From Ophthalmolycus amberensis (lineage: Eukaryota > Chordata > Actinopteri > Perciformes > Zoarcidae), in assembly GCA_024529925.1 (NCBI GenBank), contig JAFEUB010001103.1, forward strand, positions 711,001-775,000: a stretch of 64,000 nt of DNA. Reading direction: 5' to 3'. Positions 25,604 to 37,848 of this stretch are shown piece by piece. The first letter of the stretch is position 1; each line of letters begins with the position of its first letter. The notes beneath the pieces are model-generated. The model was given only the letters and a program-made list of their open reading frames with translations. It was not told the origin of the DNA and did no database searches. The position numbers were made by a program, and so were the translations under genes.

Positions 25604-28009
25604 AATGGTCAAAGGAGACACTGCTGACTCAGCCTCTCACACACACACACACACACACACACACGTACTTCACATATTGTAACATCACAACCAAAAGAAT
25701 GTAAAGAAGAAGATTGAAATTAAGTTTATTCATGAGATTACAATACGACGTGCTATCTGTGACTGCACAAGTTCGCAAACCGGCAGATCCGCGCACCAAA
25801 CAAATCCGCTTCGCTTACAGAACCATCTCATCTATTCTCCGAGGGCTCTTCCTCCGTCTTTTCTCTCTTTCAAATCTTTTCTTTCCTTTATTTTTTATTT
25901 TTTTGGTTTCTTTGTTTTTCAGATGTTTTCGGTTCTTTTCACGGAACTAGATTGTCATAGCAACTGCAGCAATTACCGGTTAGTTCAGTGGGGCCCTGCT
26001 ATGTTGAATAGGTATCCGTGTGCAGGCATGCATGCGCTAAAGTGTGCGCATCGTTTTTTTCCTGTTTCTTCTGTGTTTCCGCACATGTTTCTTTATGCCT
26101 CTTAATTACATTTGCATTGAATTCTCGAGGACTGCCGTTCCTTGAGATGCTGGGTGATTGTGGGTAATGTAGTTTTGTTTTTGCTCGTGTCTTTTCTCCC
26201 AGAATGTTCATTCTTAAAATGCAAATACAGTTTGTCTTCTTTGCAAGTGCAAACAAAAGGACTCCACCATAAAACACACGACTGTGGACAGTAGCTGGAA
26301 CTATCTGAGTGGAAATTGCGGGTGTCGTGAATAGGTGTCAACTTTTAATTTAAGTTTCGATGGCTCACACTCAAGTGCTAATTAATGAAGCGGTTGTATT
26401 CAACCGTAAATCACCTTTTTACAAGGCAACCGGGTGAAAATGTGGAATGTGTTTTGCCCTGAAGGACCTCATCTTCTGCTAATCCACATCCACAGCATGT
26501 TATCTGTCGTTCACAATTTGTGTCTCAAAGTCGCCGGGACTTTCTGCGAGTTACTCAGCCGCGCGGCAGATTGGAGGTAAAGCCGCTCGCCGGCATTTCG
26601 CCCCCGCCGATTTCTCGCGCCGCTACTTTCTAAAAAGCTTTCTCCAGCCGAGATAACAAATACAGATATTGATACGTTATCAAACTTCGAGGGTCTCTCC
26701 GAAGCTGCAAGCAGGTTTCTTGCGGTCTTCACCAAGTGCTATATATCCAATCCTCAGAGAGCTCGTCGCATTTCGCAAGCGAGGACGTACGGAAGCAGCC
26801 TCGCTGGCATCGTTAAATCTACTCCCAACTTTGTGAAACACTTGAATTCGATGTGAAGAATTGCTTTCGCCTGGCCCTGAAATTGATTAAGAGATTGTTG
26901 GTCGCGGTGCAGTCGCTGTCATTGTATTTTATCAACTGAATAACACATTTGGAGATAATTGGGTTGCATTCTTTTTTTCAAGCTCCCGCATGTAATCTGT
27001 GGCAAGAAATGACTTCATTTTGTCTGGTTCTTGTTGCTCTATTTTTTAATTGTATACCTCTTATGTGTTACTATTTTGGTACTGATTCATATTTTTATTG
27101 TGTCTCCTGCAGTCAGAGCTAAAATGACACGTTTGTCTCCTGCCGTCAAATTGACTCACAAATAGGCATCGGCCGAGTTTGTTGAAGATATGCATTTTTC
27201 ACATCCTCACACACACATACACACACACACGCAGATCTGCAGATGTGCTCTTTCCAGGCATTACAGATGTTCAAAGGTAACGGAGGGCCGAGGGGATGAG
27301 TGTCTATCTCTCTGCACCTGGGTTAAGGGTTTTGTTCCTGTGTGGTTTCACATGCGCACGCTTGGACATGTGAGCGTGCGGTTATGAGCGAGTGCCTCTG
27401 TGTGTGTGTGTGTTGTGTGTATGCATTTATGTGGAAGGAGCAGGCTATTTATTTTGATTGTTTTCAATGAGGGTCCAATGTGTAGAATCCATAACAATAC
27501 CATCAATCCACAGCAGCAGCAGCAACATGGATGTAATTTATATGGTAATGCAGCCTCCACGGATGCCCCAAGTTACGCAGTGGACATCACTGACAATGGA
27601 CAGCACGGGTGTGCCGCAGCATCCTAATGCTATGTGTTGCGCACACACACACACACACACTAACATACACTTGTACTTCCCAGCAACAGCGAGGCATGTT
27701 TTAATTTGCAGATGCATATAGGCGTTTGGGGCGTTTGGGTCAAAAGGTCAAGTGTATGGCACAGACTCAGCGTGCGTCGGTCCCCGTCGCTCTCTCCTCT
27801 TCTCAGAATTGGAATAATATAAAAGAATATGAAAGAATACAGCCACTTGAGTGAGGAGAGGAGCGAGGAACGGCCTTCTGAACGAGGGGATTATTCAGAG
27901 ACGATGTCTTCCAATTCACGCAGCAGGTTTTCATTCTTTCCATTTACACCGTGCAGTGACAAGTGCCTTGCCATGTGCAATGCCACATCTCTCAAAGGAG
28001 TTATGAGGC
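24946..28009. other. Intronic sequence, no supported gene
   Basis: Contents include a GA array at 25372-25406, GT at 25559-25598 and CA at 25639-25664. The rest is mixed sequence, with AT-rich, non-repetitive DNA at about 26760-27180. No splice-bounded coding segment was recognised. Confidence 0.5.
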
Positions 28010-28015
28010 TTTATT
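28010..28015 (-). promoter_or_regulatory. AATAAA polyadenylation signal for the candidate antisense exon
   Basis: The + strand reads tttatt, so the minus strand reads AATAAA in the context gtcggaataaagcctc, about 95 bases past the candidate stop codon. Such hexamers are common by chance. It counts only together with the acceptor and open frame. Confidence 0.3.
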
Positions 28016-28109
28016 CCGACACTATGCAGTCCTCGTCACGTGAGGGCAAACAGAAGTCGTTAAGAGGCGAGTAATCATCGGAACCCATTACTCCTGAATG
28101 GCCTCACAG

Positions 28110-28382
28110 TCATTGATTCACAGCTTCAGTGCAGGTGGGGTTTGGTTGGTGAAGGCGAAGGTCTTTTGCTGCCGTCGTCTTTTCATCTCCACATATCTTC
28201 TTTATTTTTCTCCTTTTCAAAGAATTCAGAGTATTTTCTTTTATATGTTTCACAAGCCAGTCATCTGAGGACTCATTATCATCAGGCTCGAGTTCAAGAA
28301 TAGTACTGTGTGGGGGAATGTCTTGTTGAAAATCAGATTTTTTTAAACGAAAATCACTAAAACTCTGATCAAATATTGGGTT
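28110..28382 (-). CDS. Candidate terminal coding exon of an unrecognised antisense gene
   Basis: I do not recognise this protein. On the minus strand a canonical-looking acceptor (tttattttttattatcag) precedes position 28382. It is followed in phase 0 by 90 codons free of simple repeats and then a TGA stop at 28110. The peptide starts NPIFDQSFSDFRLKKSDF, has an acidic stretch LELEPDDNESSDDW and then a basic one LKRRKIKKI, and ends TCTEAVNQ. An AATAAA lies about 95 bases after the stop. This combination is more gene-like than other open frames here, but no upstream partner exon was found. A processed or transposon-derived remnant is equally possible. If real, the gene is nested antisense in a tenm3 intron. 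Confidence 0.35.
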   Translation of the reverse strand, partial: NPIFDQSFSDFRLKKSDFQQDIPPHSTILELEPDDNESSDDWLVKHIKENTLNSLKRRKIKKICGDEKTTAAKDLRLHQPNPTCTEAVNQ

Positions 28383-31300
28383 CTGATAATAAAAAATAAA
28401 GTTGGTAGTGCAAACAATGGGGCCTCTTCTTACATGGGAGCAGAACATTCAGTTGAAAACCATTCATAACGGATCTGCCGCAGCGCAAATGACGAGCCTG
28501 AGTTATAATCCTGTAATTAATGTAAATAGCGGAAATCGAGAAAACACAGTAATCCAGACCCAAACAATGTGACGCTGTGTGTGCGAGAGCCTCCTTCCTA
28601 GCCGGAAGCCGTCTTCAACCTCTGATACAGGCTGTGCGCGTGTGTGTGTGTGTGTGTGTGGAGGGTCGGACTGTTTGGGAAAGAGGGGCACCCACAGATG
28701 TGGAATGATGGAGTGATGCAGGCGTGATGAAAGAGAGGACCGGAGTCCGAGCTCCAGGCCAGAGAAGATCCCAGACACTCACGTTGCACATCAAAGACGG
28801 AGCCAATGATACAATCATCTCCTCAGGCTGCGAAAGCCCAACTTTACTCATTAAAACACGTCCGTTGAATCATCCTCTCATCTCCCTCTTTACTCACGTT
28901 ATCGCTCACGTTATTTCTTTTTTTCTGCGGCGGCCCCCGTTTACGAAAATGAACGAAACGAGAGGGAGGGAGGTTTTTCGGGACATAGGCGGCGACATCC
29001 ATTTGTTGCTCGCACACACGGGCAGCAACAGGTGTGCGCCTTGCCACAGACTGGCTAAATGTGAAATCTTAGAAAGGAATGAATGAGAGGAAAGAGGAGG
29101 CGAGGATTGGGAAAAAAATTTAAAAGGGAGGGGGGGGGGGGGGGGACAGGAAGAGAGATGAGATGGAGGAGACAGACTGCACTGTATAGATAAATAGAGA
29201 AAAGGGCCCATTGTGTCAGCAGCTGTCATCACGAAATAGCCCTCAGATCACTGTCAGACACTATCACACACACACACACACTCGTAGTCGCGCATACTTA
29301 CACACACGCACGCACTGACTGACAGCTCCCCCTCAGTCCAACATCTGTGCTGACAGCAGCCATGGTAATGAGTCTCTGCATGTGCCAGCATGGGTGTGTC
29401 GTTTCTCTTTTCCTCCCTCTTCCCCGCGCACCGCTCATTCAATCACTCCGCGTCTCCCTTATCTTGTCCCCCCCGGTTCCCTCCCCATGCCTCCCCCTCT
29501 TCCTTTCGTTATTTTCACCTTAATAAAAGAGACAGCGCCGATTTGACTCGGCAGTGCGAGCCACACGAGCGGCGACTATAGATGAGAACATCATCAACTG
29601 TAAAGTTGTGTGGTGTTTTTGGGGTTTTGTTGTTTATGTCCAGGTGCGCGCCGTATTTCACGTAGAGGTGTGGAGGAGGAAGAGAGGGATGGAAGGAGGG
29701 AGAGATGAAGAGATGATGAATGGCTCTCGTTAGAGGGGTAATTTGTCTCTCCTTGTCTGACTGGGCTCCAGCTGTCGCTCCATCCCTCGCTCCACTCCAC
29801 TCCGCTCTCCTCGGCCTACCACTCCTCACCTCAGCCAGATGGGTGGACGGATGGACGGAGCTCGGGAGGGGGGGGGGGAGGCACAGAGGGACTGAAATAG
29901 AGACAAGGACGAGGAGGGGAAGAGGAGAGAAGTCATTGAACAGTCAACAAGAGGAATTGCGTCCGATGCGTAACGCGGTAAAGAATGGCTTGGTGGAGGG
30001 AGACACGATAGATTACTCTGAGCTCGTAATGAGACGGTTCAGTGGAGACGTACGGTAGCACAACAACGGGCCAAGAGCTCACACACTTTAAATGACTCAT
30101 ACCAGCAAGTCAAAGCCTGAAGCTCTCACAACCAACTAATGGCGACGATCGCATTTCTTCTGACGCCGTACTGAGCTCATCAAGGGGCTCTGCTAAGGCC
30201 CTTCATGCGGGGCCCACAGTCTTGGTATTTAGTTTTTTAGACCCCACGACACACTCGCTTTTCACACCAATCAACACCTAAGAGACGGGGCACGGAGAGA
30301 TGGATTGAGAGACTCGTATGGCCGGGGCCAGGCGGGCTGAGGGGACGGCAGCGAGGCAAATTGTCAAGAGAAACAACGCGAGCTCATCGCTAAGTCTTTG
30401 TTCTAATAACACAAAGCAATTTCCACTGACCTTTCTGGAAATGTAGCGGGCAGAAATGACTGAGTTAAGGATGCCCCACAGCATAATTGCTAAGGAGATT
30501 AAAGTCCCCTTAATTGCTTTTGGCCAACTAGTGCAATTTTTTTCTCCTTTTTTTTGTAATTAAAGTGATTTAAAATATTAATAACCGCGCAGGCATACGC
30601 GTAACCTTAATGCGCACACACCCGTGATTGCGTGCAATAACAACTTGCAACCGCACTAAAACCGTCTTAAAGGTGCGCAGCTAGACACACACACACACAC
30701 ACACACACACGGACATTGTTCATTGTTCATTGCCTGTTGTCACCAATAGCCTGTTTATAGGTCTGGTGAAATATGCAAATAGCTAGATCCACACTCGCCG
30801 TCAATTGATATGAGTGATCGATTCATTTGGATCAATCGCTTTTTTTCCGTCTTTACCTCTTCATTATTTTCCTTCCCGTCCTCCTTCTTCCACTACTCCG
30901 CCCCCTTTTATTGCCTCCGCCGCTCCTAATTACCCTCCTCTATTGCTTTCTTCCCCGTTTTTTTTAATCTTTATTGCCAATAACCTTTGTCAGCTCATAG
31001 CTTCTGGTCCGTCCTGTTTTGTCCGTCCTCCGCTGTTTCCCTCGCCATTCCGCCGGTTATCCCCGTGACCTCTCCATTCGTCTCCATCCCTCTCCAGCCG
31101 TCCCTCCCCGCCTCTCTCGTTTTCCCTCCTGTCGGCCACAGTGTTTGCTTTGCCATTGTTTATCCATTTTTCTCTGTTTGCGCTGATGAGATTGACTGGA
31201 CACACAGGCACACACACACACACACACACACACCTCAACAAAAGACAGGGCCGGTATCTCTCCGGGGTGTAGTTAACGTGGGGCTGTGGATCGATCCGAG

Positions 31301-33123
31301 CTCTGGTTTCCATGACGCAAAGCTATAAGCTGGAGCAGTTTGGACGGCAGGATAGAGACATCGTTCTGCCTCCATTTCTATCAAATGTATCTCTGTAAAG
31401 CCGCGATGGCACCCGGACTCAAAACGAGTGCTTCCCATGATTAATGCCCTTTATTTTGTCGCAGCATAGATGGGCGATCTAGCCAACAACCAAGTCCAGC
31501 CACTTTGTTTCTTAAATCATCTCTGCCTAGGTAAGGTTTCCCTGATCCAAGCGATATTGCACCGTCGGCTAAAAGGAAAAAAGCTCCCCATCTATCATGG
31601 CCTTTACACATTTTGATTTCTATCAATATTCTGTGATGGGAAGGTGAATGCTGTCAAATTACAATCACACCACATCTGTATTCTCAAGAACTGTCAGCAA
31701 GAGAAGGAGAAGAAGGGGGGGGGGGGGAAAGTATGATGATGAATGTTCAGCCATCACGGCTTTTTCTTCAAGGTCTCGCGGCTTTTCTTTCTTTATCTCC
31801 CTCTGTCCCTGCCCGTTTATTGTTCTGCGGAAAAAGAGAAGTGCGATGAAAGAAAGAACTGACTCGCTGAAAGAAAAGAAAAAAGTCTTCATTTTCCCCC
31901 GTGAAGTTTTCAGCGGCGAATGAAAGAATGGATGAAGTTTGGAAAACTAGGGACGAGCTAGCCTATTTTTTCTACGCCCCCCCCCCCCCCCCCCCTTAGA
32001 TAACTCTAGAAGGTGAAGGTAAAGGCATCACTAAGAAAAAGGGAAAAAAAGAAGTTTATTTGTAAAAGCAAACATGGCCGACGCCCGAAGCCGTAATTTT
32101 CAATGTGGAATAAGGAGAAAATAAGTGATTATCAGGGTGTCAAAGCGTCTTCGGTCGACTAGCTAATTAGCAGTTGTAATAACCCGAGTCCTTCGGTGGG
32201 TTGGCTGGACTCGGTGGCCTCATTCTTGCCATATTGTTGATTGATTGAGCTGCAAATACGTCAGACGTAATTATTCTATATTTTGAGCCGTCTCTAAATA
32301 GAATTTATTAGATTTGTCTTTGTCCTTGATTCCAAACCTTTGGAGAGTAGAGCGAATCGTCTCCATCCCTCTTCCCTCTCTCTGGTGTACGGGACAGCCT
32401 GATTGTGTCCACGCGTCCCATGGCTCCCACTATTTAAAGACTTGGCGGTTAACTTTCTTTCGTCTCCCCCGTGTAGAGGACAGTCGTGTAATGGATGTAG
32501 GGCCCGCGCGAAAATATCAATCCGACCGTTTTTTTACTGTTAATCTTTCAAATTTGGAAGATGAAATTGCAAATGAAAAGTTGGATTCACAAGCAAACGG
32601 GCACTCTTGCCCAACTCAACATGCTCAATATAGCTTTAGCGGCTGACGTTTGTGAGAAAGCATATTGACGTTATCACGAATGAGCCCGTTCGTGTCTTAT
32701 CTACGTGTGCTCATCTTACACTGTATTTTATAATTCAGTTTATTCCGATATATTCAGAATATTGTCTCCTAATTGTCACTTGTTCAGCAAAAGTTGCATC
32801 GGCTCGCTTTAATTTGTCCAGCGGTAAGATAGATGTAGGACAATATCTCAGTGCTGCTGATAATTTGTTCTTGGAGGCTGTATGGATGAAATAAAAAAAT
32901 AAAAAATGTAAAATGACTTTTGTTAATTCAGTTGAAGTCATTTGCATGGAAAATGAGGTTGAATTGAGCTCAAGTGAGCATAACTTCCTGAGCTGAAGTG
33001 TCACTTATTAATGTGTCGAGGAGCTTTTTTCTCTACGTGAGTCTGCATCTCTACATCGAGTCTCTCCGGCCTCGGCAAGCCTCTGTGTGTTTGTATCCAA
33101 GCTGCTTTGCATTGCTATGACCA
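28383..33123. other. Intronic sequence, no supported gene
   Basis: Contents include GT at about 28636-28660, a 16-base G run at 29130-29145, CA at 30686-30711 and 31208-31232, and a 19-base C run at 31977-31995. AT-rich mixed segments at 30440-30660 and 32500-33010 show no recognisable exon. Confidence 0.5.
31977..31995. repeat. poly-C tract (19 bases)
   Basis: Run of 19 C on the + strand. Confidence 0.94.
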
Positions 33124-33590
33124 GGGGCCTGTTCCGAGAAGCAAGTCTCCCTCTTAGTTAACTGGAGGAATATGTCGAGCACAACCTGCAGCAGGTTTTC
33201 TTTACATCAACCGCTGTTCCACATTTTTGTAAATGTTTCATCCAACCAAATGAAATAATGAAAAAAGATTTTTTTCTCATTTTCAATTTAGTTTTAGTTT
33301 CGTTTCATTTTGTGGTATCAGTCTGCAAGATTTCTGCAACACCACATTGTTTTTAGTCAGAGCACTAAAACTGTTCCAGAAACAATATTCCAGTTTCTCT
33401 GGATGCTCACACAAAAACACACTGTCAACTGTTTTCACCAGAGAACATAGGAGACAGTTCCAATGAAAACTGTCAACATTGAAGTTCCATTCCTCCCTCT
33501 TCACATTATGATCTGCAAGGACCCTTTAAGGGACTCTAGGTTTTGAAAATGATCCAGATGACTCGGTAGACCTGCCTCGGAACGGGCCCC
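33124..33590. mobile_element. MITE-like element with imperfect terminal inverted repeats
   Basis: The left end reads ggggcctgttccgagaagca. The reverse complement of the right end reads gggggcccgttccgaggcag. They agree over about 20 bases with a few changes and continue with aagtct against aggtct. Fish genomes carry many MITEs whose ends begin with GGGGCCTGTTTC-type sequence, which supports the call. The element is about 467 bp. I found no convincing target-site duplication and no transposase. It ends 94 bp before the acceptor of tenm3 exon A. Confidence 0.55.
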
Positions 33591-33684
33591 CGGTATCAGT
33601 CAGTCATTGCCATCTGTTTTGTCTAACGCCCTCCCCTCCATCCCCTTCCCCTCCCCCCCTCTCTTCTCTCCCTCCATCCTCCAG

Positions 33685-33894
33685 GTCGCCCACTCCCTCC
33701 GACCTCTTCCTCCTCCCTGCTCCCTCCGTCCCTCCCGTCCTCCTCGTCCGCCCCCCACCACCACCCCTCCCCCGGCCCGTCCCCACCGATCAGGGAATGC
33801 CAGGTGCCCCTGCTGGAGAAAAACTCCACCCACTCTCACCTGGAGCCCCACCCGGAAGACTCGTACTTGCTCCGGGCCCAGACCTCCTCCACGG
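33685..33894 (+). CDS. tenm3: teneurin-3 coding exon A (cytoplasmic domain, proline/serine-rich)
   Basis: This is an internal coding exon of a teneurin, a large type II transmembrane protein acting in neuronal adhesion, synaptic partner choice and axon targeting. The acceptor is a pyrimidine-rich tract ending ccatcctccag at 33684, and the donor is acgg|gtaaga after 33894. The exon enters and leaves in phase 1. Its 70 codons begin (G)RPLPPTSSSSLL, continue through a Pro/Ser/His-rich stretch, then reach CQVPLLEKN and SYLLRA. From my knowledge of the family, GRPLPPTSS, CQxPLL and SYLLRA are diagnostic of the teneurin-3 intracellular domain. The middle part differs from the mammalian protein and is low in complexity. 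The exon is 210 bp and symmetric (1-1), so skipping it would keep the frame and shorten the proline-rich region. The split glycine codon implies that the preceding exon ends with G. That exon was not found in the window. Confidence 0.95.
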
Positions 33895-36178
33895 GTAAGA
33901 GAGCTCGCCATTCACCCCGAACCTTTTATCCTCCCCTTCATTTTATTTATGCATCAGCGGGGCCATCCATCACCTGGGTCGCTGCATTACCTCATTGTGT
34001 GTCCATTCCCTGATCTGATTTAGTCGCTGCTCAATCCTTTATTTCAGTGTCACATCTTGTTCTTTTGGCCATTTGGTTTCTTCTTCTTTTTTTTTGCATT
34101 CCTCCGAAGTCAGCATTCGTTTGCAAGGCTGGGAATCAAACCAAGAGGACTTACGCAACCTTTATTTACATTGTGAGGCATCATAAAATGTGCACTTAGA
34201 GATTTAAGATAGATATTGATTGTAATCACGGTCAATTATGGATGTTACGGTTTTATTAGAGCGGAAATAACTCATTGATCGTGCACGGGTGAATTTACAA
34301 TCTATTTGTGTATTTTTAACAGTTAAAGATTACCCAGCATATGTTGACGACTGCCTGTCAAAGAGCTGTTTTAATCAATCAGCTTTAATGCTGAGAAGAC
34401 CATCAGGTTTTTTGAAGGAGCATAATCAAGGAGCAACAACAGAAAAAAACACTCTCCGTTCCCAAACTTGACTTCGTAGGAGGTTCGCGGAACACAAAAA
34501 AAAAGCGCATTTCGAGCCGACAGCCGGTAATCTCTTAATGGATTACAAATTGAAATGTAACCCTTCACACCTTTGTCAACCGCTGCCAGAAGAAACAATG
34601 ATGCAAGTGAAAGCAACCCCTGCACTCCGGCGAGCGCATATCGGTTGCCAGTGAGTAGGTGTGTGTTTGTACTTTATTCTCCATGTGACATTAATAATGC
34701 GCCGGAAAGTGAAAGGTAAGGGGATGATGAATTTAAAGTGCCGCCAGGAAGATCAGTGTAGCAAAGGCAAACTAGTTAGTTTCCCCGGCTGTACGCTTTC
34801 TCCTTCATCATTGGACGCCCCGTGTGCTTACATCACATCTGCAGTGATGAGTTTGTTCATCAGCGTACACATTTATTCTCAACAGTTAGCTGCTGTGGGC
34901 CAACTCTGTCCCTCTCTTTCCCGCTCTCCCCCTGCTCCTCCATTCCTCTGTGCATCTGCACTTGTAATCAGCAGATATATTTAGCAGAGGCCTGATGGGA
35001 GGGAAGGGAGCGGTGGGCAGAGAAGTCCTAATGTGATTTTTGGTGGAATACAATCTATTGTTAATGGCGTTAGGCTCTCCTTTGATCCAGTATAAATCTT
35101 CATTAGGGAAGGCCCGGGTCCCAGGTTCAAGAGCAACGTGATTAGGAGGCTTTTAAAATGACGTTACATCAGCCGTCTAATTGGTTTACTGTTTGCTGGG
35201 GCAACATCAATCATTAGCCCAGTAACCGCACAGCAAATAAATTCACTCTGCCACTGACACCCTAATGGCAGACACTGGCAAAGAGGGAGAGCCAGGCTCG
35301 CAGGCAACGCTTTCCCTCTTTCTCTCGTTCTTCTTCACATACACCCACACTTTTCTGTTCCGGGGCTCCTTTTTAGTCTCTGCTGAGCACGTACACACAG
35401 AGACGGCGAGCGAGAGAGACAAAGAGAGAAGGAAAGAAAAAGAAGGAAAGAAAAAAACAACAACTGAGAAGCAGGGAAAAGAGTGGCGCAGAGAGGCAAA
35501 TGGGAGCAGAGCTGGAGAAAGCCAAACTTTGACTTTTGAAGTCGTTTAATGAGACATCTTGCATGGAGAAACAGTCAAAAAGGAGACGAAAAATAACATC
35601 CAAGGGCACTAGAAAGAAATGCATGGAGAAAGTGACTGAAAGGGCGACAGAAACCCAGACACACGGGGAAACAAAGAGGAAATAAAAGGGGGGATGTGGA
35701 TAAAAAGAAGGGTAAGCTGATGAGAGCTTAGAGGGCGAACGAGAGATATTTGGATGGAAGGAGAACAACATTGAGATGATGAAATTGCAAATTGCCACGT
35801 TTTCCAGCCAGGACCGCTGATCTAATGGGTGCGGAGAGAGTCCTTGGCTTTGGGCGTCCATTAAAATCGACCTTAATGAGTTTAGAGTGGCAGTCTGGCA
35901 CTGCATAAACACACCCTGGCATGTTGGAAGTCACAGGAACGGCTGCGAGGAAATAAAACACCTATAACCGGCCGAGTGTTTATGCAGGCGCTTGTGCGAG
36001 CGTGTGCCCGTCTGTGTGTGTGTGTGTGTGTGTGTTTCTGTGTGTGGGTCCTGTTGAGAGTGGACGCTGGGCAGGAAATGAGCCTTACCAAGCCAGGCAG
36101 AAACTGACCACAGCGAGATAATCCTCAGGAAGCTGCATGCTGCTTGTATGTGTGTTGTTTGTGTCTGCGAGCATGCGT

Positions 36179-36223
<45 letters not shown>

Positions 36224-37813
36224 CGTGCTCCTGCAAAGTAGTCCGCCATTACCTAAGCTAACAGGTGGACAGACATGACTTGTGTTCCTAGTGAAGCGTG
36301 ACAGGTGAATGGGAACGGAACGGCGCTGCCGAAAGATTGGCTGGGAATTGGGTCCGTGCATGTTTATGTGGGAATACTGTCTGGCTCGGAGCACCTGTCT
36401 GGGAACGCTCCCCCCCCCCTCCCCACGGAACGCCGGGAGAGCTGAGACGGCCAAACGGAGCGTGGCGGACCGCTCCCGGAAAGAGCTAGCGTTAGCGCTG
36501 GCTCTGCCCATTCATTATGCATGGGGAATGCTAAGCTATTTTTAGCCCGGGCCTCTTCTAAAGTGGCTAGCTCTCTGCCGCCAGGGAAGCCACCTCAAGT
36601 CACTGCCGAAGCAATGCATGTTTAATGGCTTTGTTGAAACAAATCTACAGAAACAAAAAGCACAGCGAAGACGCCGCGTCGCCTCCCCCCTTGCGCTAAT
36701 GTCATCCTTCCTAATGGTGCTTATGTAACGGTGACATTTGCGTAACAGTGGGATGATTTGTGTGTGTGCGTGTGTGTGTGTCTGTGCGTGTGGGTGAAAG
36801 GCACACGTGCTTTTCTGCTCATGGAGACTGTTTGTTTTTGGCTGAATCTGATGACTCTTCTCTAGCGGATTATTGCCTCCTAATTAGACAGAGATGACTA
36901 GCCAAGGCAGAGGCGGTGCGCGTGTGTGTGTGTGTGTGTGTGTGTATAGAGTTATGTCTTTAACTCTGCCTTTATGTGTGCTTCTGGATAATAAAGGCAA
37001 TGTGCAAATTGAGCCCCTTTTGTGCGCTTGTGTGTGTTCGTACGTGCGCCTCTTATTCTCACCTTAAGCTCTCCCTCCATCATACTCGGCATGACAAAGA
37101 ATGACAAACGGGGAAGCATGTGACATTCTGAGGACATACGGAGCGCCGGCACATGGGGTTCAACCACCTTTAAAACGCGGGGAGCAATGGCAATTATCTC
37201 GGAGAGAAGAAGGAGCGTGGGAAACAATGGAGGGTGGCACAGTGTGTTTTTTTTGCATTTTGCATTTTGAAAAAGAAGGATAGCAGTGGAGATATGGGGC
37301 GTGAAATAGAGAGACGGAGAGGCAGAGGGGAGTGGGGAGGACAGAGGGAGGATCGGGGGCTGAGCCCTGCAATGATCCGTTTTAACTGCTGAATGGGCAG
37401 TTCATTCTATCAGTTCATTCTATCCTGCAAACACGCGCACACATAAACACACACACACACATTCTCACACAGATGCACATCCTGCCCTGCGACTTTTCTC
37501 TGTTAACCACAAAAAATGTCAATAAACATCCAGGGCTGCAAAAACAAACTGCCTTGGTTGGTTCCTGCTGCCAGCTGGCCACACACACACAGACACACAC
37601 ACACACACACAATGCAAGATTAATATGATGTGGCGAGCCCCTGCCTCTCACTGGTGTGTGTGTGTGTGTGCACAGTGTGCTTTACAGGGGAGGCAGGTTA
37701 GCAGACAGACTAATGCTTCTCTGCTGAATGGGGCTCCTTTGAATTGGCGAGCATAATGAACTTCCAGGGATTAGCCGGAGCCAAACCCACCAGCTTACAG
37801 CTACAGCCGCCAC

Positions 37814-37848
<35 letters not shown>

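Noticed and set aside
1..33684. Search for the first tenm3 coding exons (MDVKERRPYCSL-type start)
   Set aside because: None of the open frames resembles the teneurin N-terminus. These exons are expected upstream of the window.
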